Positions 8,265 to 16,607 of a DNA stretch of 64,000 bases are shown piece by piece; the stretch's first letter is position 1; the number at the start of each line of letters is the position of its first letter. The position numbers and the translations under genes were made by a program. The stretch is from CALMEC01 sp964628685 (lineage in GTDB: Bacteria; Actinomycetota; Thermoleophilia; Miltoncostaeales; Miltoncostaeaceae), in contig CAZVNM010000002.1 in assembly GCA_964628685.1 (NCBI GenBank), positions 434,001-498,000 of the forward strand, written 5' to 3'. Under the pieces are notes generated by a model. It ran no database searches. It was not told the origin of the DNA and saw only the letters and a program-made list of their open reading frames with translations.

Positions 8265-8966
8265 ATGACTGACCATCCGCCCGACGCAGGGCTGGGCGCA
8301 TTGGCGCTTGCCGTGGACGTCGTGCTCCTGGCGGTGCGGCGGGAGCGCCTCTGGACGGTGGTCGTGCGCCGGCCGATCCCGCCGCACCGTGACCGGCTGC
8401 AGCTGCCGGGCGTCCTCGTGGGCGGCGACGAGTCGTTGGAGGCGGCCGCCCGCCGCGCGCTCGCCCAGAGGGTGGGCGTCGAGCACGCGTACCTGGAGCA
8501 GCTCTACACCTTCGGGGACGTGCGGCGCGACCCGCGCACCCGGGTCGTGAGCGTCGCGCACTTCGCGCTCATCACCGAGACGATGCTGGACCGCGTCGAC
8601 GAGGCCGGGCTCGCGCGCTCGGTGCCGGTGGGGGTGCCCTGGAGCGGCGAGGAGGGGGGAGCCGCCGAGGTGCTGGGTGACGACGGCCGGCCGCTGCGCA
8701 TGGCCTTCGACCATGCGGTGATCCTCGGGATGGCCGTCAAGCGTCTGCGCGGCAAGCTGGGCTACGTGCCGGTCGGTCTGGAGCTCCTGCCCGAACGCTT
8801 CCCGCTGCGCGCCCTGCAGCACGTGCACGAGGCCATCCTCGGCCGCCCGCTCAACAAGGACTCGTTCCGCAAGTCGATGCTGGACCGCGGGTGGGTAGAG
8901 GCGACGGGGGAGCGGGAGGCCGAGGCCGCCCACCGTCCCGCCGAGCTTTACCGCGCGGCCGGCTGA
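8265..8966 (+). CDS. NrtR-type Nudix-fold regulator with degenerate Nudix box
   Basis: A Nudix domain (about residues 15-145) is followed by a winged-helix-like C-terminal domain (about 150-225; ERFPLRALQHVHEAILGRPLNKDSFRKSML), the arrangement of NrtR/ADP-ribose-sensing transcription factors. In the Nudix box (residues 49-72) the REUXEE catalytic core reads RALAQR, so the metal-binding glutamates are missing and hydrolysis is unlikely; this is usual for Nudix proteins turned ligand sensors. NrtR family members repress NAD or sugar metabolism genes and release DNA on binding ADP-ribose. It lies directly downstream of the 200-bp repeat array, which might carry its sites (speculation). Confidence 0.75.
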   Translation: MTDHPPDAGLGALALAVDVVLLAVRRERLWTVVVRRPIPPHRDRLQLPGVLVGGDESLEAAARRALAQRVGVEHAYLEQLYTFGDVRRDPRTRVVSVAHFALITETMLDRVDEAGLARSVPVGVPWSGEEGGAAEVLGDDGRPLRMAFDHAVILGMAVKRLRGKLGYVPVGLELLPERFPLRALQHVHEAILGRPLNKDSFRKSMLDRGWVEATGEREAEAAHRPAELYRAAG

Positions 8967-9201
8967 GCGGTCGCGACACGCGGCTCCCCGCGCCATCCAT
9001 CCGCGATCGTGCCGGTTGGACCGGACGGAAACGCCGATCGCACCACGGCGTCCGCGGGGTGCGCTTCGGCGAGGTGTGCGACCCGCCGTCGGGCGTGAGA
9101 ACGATCGCCCCGCGGTGCGCGGTCAACCCGACGGTGCGCGAGTGGTGACCATCCGGGTACGTCGGGAACAGCACCCATGTCCACCGACGACTGGAGACGA
9201 G

Positions 9202-9825
9202 ATGGTGACGAGCGATTCCCATGACGCGCAGGGCTGGACGGAGACCGGTGTGATGGGCGATCGTCCACGCGACGTGCGCACGCCCGTCCCCGGTGCCGGA
9301 TCGTTGGCCGGCGTGCTGCGACGTCTCGAGACCGTGGAGCGGCTCGACCGTGTGGCCGACGTGGTCGCCGGTCGTTCCACCCGCGCCTCCGGCCCCGTCG
9401 TCGACGGGTTGCGCGGACGGTGGTTGGGGCACCCCGTCCATCCGGCGCTGACCGATCTGCCGATCGGATTCTGGACGAGCGCATGGGTCCTCGACCTCGT
9501 CCGGATCGTGCGTCCGCTCCGTGCCGACCGCACCGCCACCGCGCTCGTGGCGGCCGGGGTCGTCACCGCCCTCCCGACCGCCGTCACCGGACTGCTGGAC
9601 GTCCCGTCGCTTCCCCGGGAGCGTCGACGCGTCGCGGTGGTCCACGCCGCGTCCAACCTGGCCGCGACCGCCTGCTTCACGTGGTCGTTGATCGAACGTC
9701 TTCGGGACCGCGGCGGCCGGGGCCGCGCGGTCGGCATGCTCGCGGCCACACTGGCGACGATCGGTGGGGTCCTGGGCGGCTATCTGGGCCACGTGGACGA
9801 CGCGAGGCGGACCGCGGTGGGCTGA
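9202..9825 (+). CDS. DUF2231 integral membrane protein
   Basis: The signature GHPVHPALTDLPIGFWTSAWV identifies a DUF2231 protein, a four-helix membrane domain of unknown function often linked to redox modules. About 60 hydrophilic residues precede it, then four hydrophobic segments. The ATG at 9202 is preferred over upstream possibilities because GGAGACGAG lies just before it. In the 235 bp upstream, back to the Nudix gene, I see no other gene. Confidence 0.8.
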   Translation: MVTSDSHDAQGWTETGVMGDRPRDVRTPVPGAGSLAGVLRRLETVERLDRVADVVAGRSTRASGPVVDGLRGRWLGHPVHPALTDLPIGFWTSAWVLDLVRIVRPLRADRTATALVAAGVVTALPTAVTGLLDVPSLPRERRRVAVVHAASNLAATACFTWSLIERLRDRGGRGRAVGMLAATLATIGGVLGGYLGHVDDARRTAVG

Positions 9826-9833
9826 CGGTCCTC

Positions 9834-9853
9834 CTCGGCGGCCGTCCGCCGAG
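9834..9853. terminator. Bidirectional hairpin between convergent genes
   Basis: CTCGGCGG and CCGCCGAG form a perfect 8-bp stem with a CCGT tetraloop between the convergent DUF2231 and diguanylate cyclase stops. Confidence 0.55.
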
Positions 9854-9874
9854 CTCCGACGTGGATCGGTGCGG

Positions 9875-11137
9875 TCAGGTGTCTCCGGCGACCGCACGGG
9901 GCCCGGTGTGCGGCGCCGCGGACGTGTGCGGAGCGTCGCGCCGGGTCGAGTCGCGGCTGACGTGCACGCGGTCTCGTCCGCTGCGCTTGGCGTGGTACAT
10001 GGCCTCGTCCGCCGCGGAGACGCGTCGCCACAGCCAATCGGATCCGTCGGTCGCACCCGGCGTGCTGACATCGACGCCGGTCGAACACGTGACCGGGCAT
10101 GGATCGTCGATCGTCCGTACGGCGTCGGTGAGTCGTGATGCGAGTTCCATGGCCTCGTCGGGATCGTGCACCCGCTGCACCACGACGAACTCCTCGCCGC
10201 CGATCCGGGCGACGGTGGCCCGCGGTCCGGCGGTGCGGACGAGGGCGTCCGCGACCACCGCGAGCACCCGGTCGCCGGTGCTGTGGCCGCGCGTGTCGTT
10301 GATCTCCTTGAAGTGGTCCAGGTCGATGACCGCCACCATCACCGGCCTGTCGTATCGCGCGGCGTCCGCGCAGTGCCCCGGGGCGGTCTCGGTCAGCGCC
10401 GTGCGGTTGAAAAGACCGGTCAGTGGGTCCGTGTGCGACGCGCGCCACAGCTCGGCGTGTGCCCGTTCGGTCTGGCGCCTCAGGAGATAGAGGGCACCCG
10501 CGCTGATCAGCATCACCCCGGACTGCACGCCGATCTGTCCGATGAGTCCGTCGAGCGGCCCGGTCCAGCCGTCGGCGAGCGTGTAGGCGGTCGCCGCCAG
10601 CAGCATCGCCGCCTGCAGCACGAACCCCGGCCACTCCAGGATCATCGCCGCCAGGATCACGCCGAACATCATCATGATGGGCGGTGCGTAGTTGCTCGGG
10701 TCGCGCAGGGTCCAGTGGACACCGACGTAGATCGGCAGTGCCGTCAGCACGAGGCCGGCGATCACACGGGGCGAGAGTTGCGCCGGGACGGCCAGGAGCA
10801 GGACGGAGTACGCGAACAGGACCAGCATCAGGAGCGCGTACACGCGGGTGGGTGTCCCCGGACGCAGAACGTCGTCGATGAGGAAGTTGGAGCATCCGAG
10901 CACCGCCCCCACGAGCGCGATGACGCCGACCACCCGCCGCGCGAGGATCCCCGGTGTGCCCGTGGGGGCGATCAGGTGTGCGTGCGGGGAGTTGGACGAC
11001 GGGTCGTCACGGTGGGCCGCGTCGTCGCCCGCGAGTGCGCCGGGGTGGTCGTCGATGTTCACGGATGCGGGATCGTTCGGAATCTCGTGGATCATCGACC
11101 GGACGGGCGGGATGGGGTCCGGTGACGTCGGTGCCAT
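9875..11137 (-). CDS. Membrane-bound diguanylate cyclase (GGDEF)
   Basis: A cytoplasmic N-terminus of about 65 residues precedes six predicted hydrophobic segments (about 66-240), then a GGDEF domain with LTGLFNRTAL, DLDHFKEINDTRGHSTGD and the active-site motif GGEEF. The motif is intact, so c-di-GMP synthesis from two GTP is expected. No RxxD inhibitory site precedes it (GPRA occupies the position). The protein may sense membrane or periplasmic signals through its helices. It is downstream of the tandem GST genes but separated from them by a strong hairpin. Confidence 0.88.
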   Translation of the reverse strand: MAPTSPDPIPPVRSMIHEIPNDPASVNIDDHPGALAGDDAAHRDDPSSNSPHAHLIAPTGTPGILARRVVGVIALVGAVLGCSNFLIDDVLRPGTPTRVYALLMLVLFAYSVLLLAVPAQLSPRVIAGLVLTALPIYVGVHWTLRDPSNYAPPIMMMFGVILAAMILEWPGFVLQAAMLLAATAYTLADGWTGPLDGLIGQIGVQSGVMLISAGALYLLRRQTERAHAELWRASHTDPLTGLFNRTALTETAPGHCADAARYDRPVMVAVIDLDHFKEINDTRGHSTGDRVLAVVADALVRTAGPRATVARIGGEEFVVVQRVHDPDEAMELASRLTDAVRTIDDPCPVTCSTGVDVSTPGATDGSDWLWRRVSAADEAMYHAKRSGRDRVHVSRDSTRRDAPHTSAAPHTGPRAVAGDT

Positions 11138-11313
11138 CCTGTCATGCGCGTCGGGTCGGAGCCGCCGTCATGGTGATGCGATGGCCGCGCCTGGAGCATC
11201 CATGAGAGATCGCCCGGCACATCGGGTACACGCGGGTGGAGGGGACCGCCGGCTCGGGACGAGGCACCCTACGGCACCGACGGGACCTCGTGACACGCGC
11301 CGGACATGAGAGG

Positions 11314-11358
11314 TGACCCCCCCGCACCGCCGGCGTTCCGGCGGTGCGGGGGGGGTCA
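11314..11358 (-). terminator. Very long hairpin overlapping the GST stop codon
   Basis: TGACCCCCCCGCACCGCCGG (11314-11333) pairs with the complementary segment 11338-11358 around a CGTT loop, about 20 bp with one extra G on the 3' arm. The TGA stop of the minus-strand GST gene lies inside the stem. No long T tract follows, as usual in GC-rich Actinobacteria. Confidence 0.6.
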
Positions 11359-12018
11359 GATCGGCTCGCCGCCCCGAAGCTCGGGGTGATGGCGCTGGAA
11401 GCGCTCGTCCAGGTCCTCCCGCTCACGGGTGCGGGCGATCGCCGGCCGCGCGCCGACGCGCGCGAAGTGGGCGTCCACCGCATCACCGCCCAGGCGATCC
11501 TCCCCGTAGGACTCCCAGCCCTTCAGCATGTAGAGGTAGATGTCGGCAACGCTGAAGCGGTCCGCCACCAGCCACGCACGATCGGCGAGCTGCGATTCCA
11601 GGTACGCGCCGGCGCGTTCGTACCGCCGTCGCCCCTCCGTGCGCACGGCCCCGTGCATGGCCGGGTCGGCCGCGAAGTAGCCGGGGCGCTGAAGCGGTGC
11701 GTGGATGTCGTGGAGGGTGTTGGCCAGGTACATCACCCAGCGCAGGAGGTCGGGTCGGCCGGGCGCGCCGGGCTTCGGTCCCAGGTCGGCGTGCGGGTGG
11801 TGCTCGACGAGGTAGAGGAGGCACGCGCCGCATTCGGCGATGGTCACGTCGCCGTCGCGGATGGCGGGCACCAGCCTGCGGGGGTTGGCCTCCGCGAAGC
11901 CCGGCGTGTCGCGGCGCCGCGGGTGGACGTTGTGCACGGTGTATGCGATCCCGCCCTCCTCGAGCGCGGCGTGGACGACGAAGCTCGACGATCCGGTGAT
12001 CTGGAAGAACTCGATCAT
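11356..12018 (-). CDS. Glutathione S-transferase-like protein (copy B)
   Basis: A 220-residue GST-fold protein: N-terminal thioredoxin-like domain starting MIEFFQITGSSSF, with LVPAIRDGD as the cis-Pro segment, and an all-helical C-terminal domain with WLVADRFSVADIYLYMLKGWE, which matches the conserved GST N-capping/aspartate motif. The start is set at the Met just before the thioredoxin fold; an upstream extension is Arg/Pro-rich and not conserved in the neighbour. It is a diverged tandem duplicate of the next gene (same motifs throughout). Actinobacteria usually lack glutathione, so the thiol cofactor or function is uncertain. Confidence 0.85.
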   Translation of the reverse strand: MIEFFQITGSSSFVVHAALEEGGIAYTVHNVHPRRRDTPGFAEANPRRLVPAIRDGDVTIAECGACLLYLVEHHPHADLGPKPGAPGRPDLLRWVMYLANTLHDIHAPLQRPGYFAADPAMHGAVRTEGRRRYERAGAYLESQLADRAWLVADRFSVADIYLYMLKGWESYGEDRLGGDAVDAHFARVGARPAIARTREREDLDERFQRHHPELRGGEPI

Positions 12019-12173
12019 CCATTCACCGTAGCGCCGGTCATCTCGGTGGGCGCGCACCGCGCCGCTGCCCAACACCGGTGCCGGGGCTGGACGTCGTGGC
12101 GCGCGCACGTGATGTGCCGCACACCGGGTGCGACCGCGGACCGTGATCGCGCTGCGGTCCGCCGGGCGCGGCC

Positions 12174-12839
12174 TCAGATCGGCTTGCCGCCCCGCATCTC
12201 CGGGTGGTGGCGCATGAGGTGTTCGTCCAGGTCGTCCAGCTCGCGGGCGCGGATGACACCCGGCCGTGCCCCCACGCGGGCGTAGTGCTTGCGCACGGCG
12301 TCACCGCCCAGTTCGCCGGATCCGTACGCCTCCCAGCCCTTCAGCATGTAGAGGTAGACGTCGGCGACGCTGAAGCGGTCGGCCACCAGCCAGTCGCGAC
12401 CGGAGAGCTGCTCCTCGAGAAACGCCCCGACCTGTGCGAACGCCTCGCGGCCCTTGGCCTGTACCGCCTCGTATCCGGACTCGTCGGCGGCGACGAAGCC
12501 CGGCCACAGCACCGGGTAGTGGATGTCGTGGACGGTGTTGGACAGGTACACCAGCCAGCGAAGCAGGTCGCCGCGACCCAGGTGTCCCGCCTGCGGGCCC
12601 AGGTCGGCCTCGGGGAAGCGCTCCACCAGGTAGAGCAGGCAGGCCGCCACCTCGGACACCGTGACGTCACCGTCGCGGATCGCGGGCACGAGCCTGCGGG
12701 GACTGGCCTCGGCGAAGCCGGGCGTCTCGTCCCGGCGCTTCGGATGGACGTCGTGGGCCCGATACTCGATGGCCCCGTCCTCGAGCGCCGCGCGGACGGC
12801 GAAGCTGGAGGACCCGGTGATCTGGAAGAAGTCGATCAT
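12174..12839 (-). CDS. Glutathione S-transferase-like protein (copy A)
   Basis: Paralogue of the downstream GST: MIDFFQITGSSSF start, LVPAIRDGD cis-Pro region, WLVADRFSVADVYLYMLKGWE in the helical domain, and the same MRHHPEMRGGKPI-type tail. 221 residues. The two genes are co-directional with a 155-bp gap. The start is chosen by alignment to copy B; a frame extending another 131 codons upstream is low-complexity Arg-rich sequence. The proteins may detoxify electrophiles or act in dehalogenation or isomerisation; none is demonstrable here. Confidence 0.85.
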   Translation of the reverse strand: MIDFFQITGSSSFAVRAALEDGAIEYRAHDVHPKRRDETPGFAEASPRRLVPAIRDGDVTVSEVAACLLYLVERFPEADLGPQAGHLGRGDLLRWLVYLSNTVHDIHYPVLWPGFVAADESGYEAVQAKGREAFAQVGAFLEEQLSGRDWLVADRFSVADVYLYMLKGWEAYGSGELGGDAVRKHYARVGARPGVIRARELDDLDEHLMRHHPEMRGGKPI

Positions 12840-12943
12840 GGGGCGAACGCTACCCAGATGGGCGACGCGTGGGGGCCGTGTCGTCAGCACTGCCGCCGTG
12901 GTCACATCACGTGGCCGGCGGCGGCCGTGCCGACGGTGCGGGA

Positions 12944-14662
12944 TCACATATTGCGCACGATGCCGGCGATGCTGTCCTGGATCTTCTTCATGATCGTGGA
13001 CATCGCGTCGAACGCCTCGTTGCGCTTGCTGGTCGCGGACTGCAGGCGGAGCATGTCCATCTGGTTCGCGTTGGCCAGGCTGTCGATCTCGCCCTTGAGC
13101 CGATCGATGACCGTATCGAGCGCTGCCTTCGTGAGGTCCGCCTGCAGCGGAACGCCGGCCGCGCGGAGCAGGTCGCGGTCGTGTGTGGACCAGGTGGCCA
13201 TGTCGACCGGCCTGTTCGCATCGCCGGCCCAATCGCCCAGGTGGCCGCTCAGCGTGCCGACCACCTCGTTGAGACGCCGCGACCGCTCGTTGTTCGCCCT
13301 GATCCCCTCCATGTAGCGCTCGATCATGTCGTCGAGGTTCCTGACCCTCTCGGTCTGGATGAGGAGCATCTCCATCTCCATGTCGTTGGCGGTGAGGTTG
13401 AGGGTCGTGGGTGTGGTTGTTTGGATTCGTGTGATGAGGTTGGTGGTTTTGGTGTTGGTGGGTTTGGTGCGGGTTGTGCGGCAGAGGCGGATGGGGTTGG
13501 TGGCGCAGATGCGCAGGTAGCGCAGGGCGGTGTCGCCGGGTTCGAGGATGCGGCCGTTTGCCATGCGCAGTTCGTCGAACACGCCGACGACGCCGTCGCC
13601 GTTGGCCTGGACCTGCCAGATGCCGGACAGGCCGGGGGCGAGGGATCCGTCCCAGATGGCGTTGCGGACGCTTTGGCGGGTGACGGGTCCGCGGGAGGCG
13701 GCGCGGTGGGTTGCGGCGAGGATGGTGGCGGTGGCGTTGTAGCTGAAGACGGTGAAGGGGTCGGATGTGGTGCCGAGGTTCTGCTGTGCTGCGACGGTGG
13801 GGTGTACGTGGGTGGACGGGGTGACCAGTCGCATCATGGGTTGGGCGGCGTGCAGGTGGCGTGCGACGGCGTCGTGGGTCATGGCGTCGCCGGTGAAGAT
13901 GAGCGCCTTCGGCATCGCCGCGTTGACGGTGCGGGCGGTGCGGATTCCGCCGGTGGCGGGGGTCATCGCCAGCACGACCGCCTGGGCGCGGGAGGCGCGG
14001 ATGGCGGCGACGTCGATCCGCTCGCCGGGACGCACGGTCTGGCGGTGGGTGACGCTGATGCCGGCGCGTTGGGCGCTCGTGGTGACGTATTCGGCCAGCT
14101 CGCCGCCGTGGGTCTGGCCGTCGTCGGCGATCGCGACGCGTGTCACCCTGCTGTTTCGGATGTGGTTGACCAGGGCCTGGGCCTCCTGGTCGTCGCGGGG
14201 GATGGGGCGGAAGAACGTCTGGACGCCGGTGGGCTGCAGAGTCGGGCGGTTCTCGGTGGCGGTGAGGCTGACGGCGGAGCTGACGGGTGAGGCCTGCACG
14301 ATGCCGGCGCGGTTGAGGATCGGCATCGACACGGCGGTGCCTGACGAGTTGCCCTCACCGATGTAGGCGATCGTCAGCGGGTCGGCGGCGGCGCGCTCGG
14401 CATTGGCGACGACCCGCTGCGGGTCGACCCGTCCGTTGACTCCACTGTCCAGGACCACCAGCTGCACCCGCACGCCACCGACACGGTGACCGCGGTATGC
14501 GAGGGCCGACCGCACGCCGCGCTCGACGAGCGGCGCGGTGGCCGCACCCTTCGGAAGGCTCAGGTACACCCGTTTCGTCTCAAGCGGTCGATCGGCGGCG
14601 AGCACCGGGGTGGCGGCGGCCAGGGCGAGCGCCGCGGTGGTCACGGACACGAGAATTCGCAT
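12944..14662 (-). CDS. Periplasmic-binding (leucine-type) protein fused to a C-terminal helical domain
   Basis: Residues 1-22 are a signal peptide ending in VLAA. Residues about 25-390 form a type I periplasmic ligand-binding domain like branched-chain amino acid receptors (IAYIGEGNSSGTAVSMPILN, FFRPIPRDDQEAQALVNHI, VFSYNATATILAA). A Thr/Asn-rich, AT-richer linker (about 395-425, DNA 13390-13480) leads to a 145-residue helical domain with heptad-like MEMEMLLIQTERV, RANNERSRRLNEVV and TSKRNEAFDAMSTIMKKIQDS segments. That tail resembles secreted coiled-coil proteins such as type III translocator/EspA-like families, but I cannot assign it. No ABC permease or ATPase is adjacent. Start chosen at the Met of the signal peptide; 40 upstream codons run into the 48-bp repeats. 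Confidence 0.75.
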   Translation of the reverse strand: MRILVSVTTAALALAAATPVLAADRPLETKRVYLSLPKGAATAPLVERGVRSALAYRGHRVGGVRVQLVVLDSGVNGRVDPQRVVANAERAAADPLTIAYIGEGNSSGTAVSMPILNRAGIVQASPVSSAVSLTATENRPTLQPTGVQTFFRPIPRDDQEAQALVNHIRNSRVTRVAIADDGQTHGGELAEYVTTSAQRAGISVTHRQTVRPGERIDVAAIRASRAQAVVLAMTPATGGIRTARTVNAAMPKALIFTGDAMTHDAVARHLHAAQPMMRLVTPSTHVHPTVAAQQNLGTTSDPFTVFSYNATATILAATHRAASRGPVTRQSVRNAIWDGSLAPGLSGIWQVQANGDGVVGVFDELRMANGRILEPGDTALRYLRICATNPIRLCRTTRTKPTNTKTTNLITRIQTTTPTTLNLTANDMEMEMLLIQTERVRNLDDMIERYMEGIRANNERSRRLNEVVGTLSGHLGDWAGDANRPVDMATWSTHDRDLLRAAGVPLQADLTKAALDTVIDRLKGEIDSLANANQMDMLRLQSATSKRNEAFDAMSTIMKKIQDSIAGIVRNM

Positions 14663-14728
14663 ATCGAACCATCGACCGACAACCACAACACCTTGAACCA
14701 CACACGAGGACAACCGTCGGGATCGTCC

Positions 14729-14922
14729 AGCACGCACGTCACGTGTCAGGCACCAGACATGCGCCGGTACCGAGCCCAGCACGCAAGTTAAGTGTCAGGC
14801 ACCAGGCTTGCGCCTGTGCCGAGCCCACGCAAGTTAAGTGTCAGGCACCAGGCTTGCGCCTGTGCCGAGCCCAGCACGAAGTCACGTGCCAGGCGCCAGG
14901 CGTGCGCCTGTGTCGAGCCCCA
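14729..14922. repeat. Four ~48-bp tandem repeats with internal hairpins
   Basis: The core GTGTCAGGCACC recurs at 14743, 14792 and 14838, and as GTGCCAGGCGCC at 14886 (spacings 49, 46, 48). Each unit continues with an imperfect inverted repeat of the type CAGGC-TTGC-GCCTG and ends in GAGCCCA. The array lies between pepA and the solute-binding gene, both on the minus strand, so it would be in an intercistronic transcript or upstream of the latter's promoter. Inverted repeats within each unit could form RNA hairpins. Confidence 0.85.
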
Positions 14923-14941
14923 AGCCCGCGAACCGCCTGCC

Positions 14942-16426
14942 TCAGCGCTCGGCCATGTCCTTCGCCAGCCGGGTGGTGAGTCGCACGCCGTAGCCGGTGC
15001 CGGCACCGTTCACCATGCCGGTGCCGGCGATGTCCAGGTGACACCAGGGCAGCCCGTCGGTGAACTCGCGCAGGAACATGGCCGCGTACACGCCACCGGC
15101 CTGACGCTTCTTGGCGGCGTTGGAGAGGTCGGCCACGCCGCTCTTGATGAGCGGACGGTAGCCCTCGTGCAGCGGCATGTGCCACGCCAGGTCACCGGAC
15201 GCCTCGGCCGCGTCGAACACAAAGCCGGTCCACGCGTCGTCCGAACCGAACAGGCCCGCGTACACCTCGCCCAGGGCGATCACCATGGCGCCGGTGAGGG
15301 TCGCGAAGTCGATGATGCGGGTCGCGCCGTTGCGCGCGCAGTACGTGAGCGCGTCGGCCAGGATCAGCCGGCCCTCGGCGTCGGTGTTGACGACCTCGAT
15401 CGTCTTGCCGTTGGACGCCGTCACCACGTCGCCCGGCTTGATGGCGTTGCCGTCGGGCATGTTCTCGGCCGACGGGATGACCGCGAGCGCCCGCACCGGG
15501 AGCTTCAGCTGGGCGATGGCGGCGATCGACTCGATGGCGGCCGCGGCGCCGCCCATGTCCATCTTCATCTCCTCCATGCCGCCGGAGGGCTTGATGGAGA
15601 TGCCACCGGTGTCGAAGGTGACGCCCTTGCCGACGATGCCCAGCACCTCGTCGCCCTTTGCCTTCTTCGGGTTCCAGCGCATGACGATGAGCTGCGCCGG
15701 GTGCACCGACCCCTGCGCGACGCAGAGCAGCGCACCGGCGCCGAGCGCCTCCAGCTCCTTGGGTCCCAGCACCTCGCAGGTGAGGCCGGGGATCGACCTG
15801 GCGAGGTCCTTCGCGTAGGCGGCGAGCGCCGGGGGCGGCAGATGGTTGCCGGGGGTGTTGGCCAGGTCGCGGGCGGCGTTCACCCTGGTGACGACCACGT
15901 CGATCTCGGCGAGGGTCGCATCGTCCAGGCCCGATCCGGCGATGACGATCTCGCCCAGCCGGTCGTCGTCCTTCTCGGTGGCGTCGTCGCCGTCGTCGTC
16001 CTGCCCGCGACCCCGGAACCGGTCGAAGCGGTACGCGGCCAGGCCGATGGACTCGAGGAGTGTCCGCGCGTCGTCGTGGGCGGTGCCGTCGGGCACGACC
16101 ACCGTCGCCCGCGTCGTCTTCAACCGGGCCGCGAGCTTCGCGATTGCGGAGCCCGCCGACATCCAGTCCTCGCGCGTGGCCCCGTCGCCCACGCCGACCA
16201 CGGCGACCCGTCGCGGCCCCTTGGTGCCCGGGACGTGGAAGAGCGTCGTCTCACCCGGCTTGGCGCTGATCTCGTCATCGCGACGCGCGCGCTTGATGGC
16301 GCCGCCCACGCGCTCGTCGGCATCGACGAGCACCGGTGGAAGCGATTTCGGCGAGGCGGGCAGCACGACGGCCACCAGGGCCGAGCGGGCCGTCATGGGA
16401 TTCGCGTTCGTGCGGGTGGTCTTCAT
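14942..16426 (-). CDS. pepA: Leucyl aminopeptidase (M17 family)
   Basis: The C-terminal half carries the M17 hallmarks: GKGVTFDTGGISIKPSGGM (metal-binding lysine/aspartate region), MKMDMGGAAA, and the family signature NTDAEGRL. The enzyme is a hexameric dinuclear zinc or manganese peptidase removing N-terminal residues; E. coli PepA also binds DNA. 494 residues is normal. The Met at 16426 is preferred because the longer frame is Arg/Pro-rich and overlaps the promoter of the mutase-domain gene; AAGGAACC lies upstream. An acidic DDDGDDATEKDDD insert near the N-terminal/C-terminal domain junction is unusual. Confidence 0.92.
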   Translation of the reverse strand: MKTTRTNANPMTARSALVAVVLPASPKSLPPVLVDADERVGGAIKRARRDDEISAKPGETTLFHVPGTKGPRRVAVVGVGDGATREDWMSAGSAIAKLAARLKTTRATVVVPDGTAHDDARTLLESIGLAAYRFDRFRGRGQDDDGDDATEKDDDRLGEIVIAGSGLDDATLAEIDVVVTRVNAARDLANTPGNHLPPPALAAYAKDLARSIPGLTCEVLGPKELEALGAGALLCVAQGSVHPAQLIVMRWNPKKAKGDEVLGIVGKGVTFDTGGISIKPSGGMEEMKMDMGGAAAAIESIAAIAQLKLPVRALAVIPSAENMPDGNAIKPGDVVTASNGKTIEVVNTDAEGRLILADALTYCARNGATRIIDFATLTGAMVIALGEVYAGLFGSDDAWTGFVFDAAEASGDLAWHMPLHEGYRPLIKSGVADLSNAAKKRQAGGVYAAMFLREFTDGLPWCHLDIAGTGMVNGAGTGYGVRLTTRLAKDMAER

Positions 16427-16549
16427 GCGTGCGCGGTTCCTTCGCGGGGGACTCGATCGTCGAAGGATACGGGGCGCCCCGGCGCGACGGGGTCGGGGGA
16501 TTCGGCCGACGCCGCGCGCGGTCGCCGACGGGGTGTCGTGCGCGTCGCC

Positions 16550-16578
16550 GTGACGGGTCGCCCCGCCACGCGTATACT
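16550..16578 (+). promoter_or_regulatory. Promoter of the B12-binding domain gene
   Basis: GTGACG (16550-16555) and TATACT (16573-16578) with a 17-bp spacer, 29 bp before the ATG at 16608; GGAG lies between. One of the clearest sigma-70-like promoters in the window. Confidence 0.55.
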
Positions 16579-16607
16579 CGGCCCCGACCCGACCGTTGGA
16601 GTTCCAA

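Noticed and set aside
7416..8272. Repeated short frames encoding similar peptides inside the first array
   Set aside because: The repeated peptide comes from repeated DNA; phase changes between units and no consistent start or ribosome binding site.
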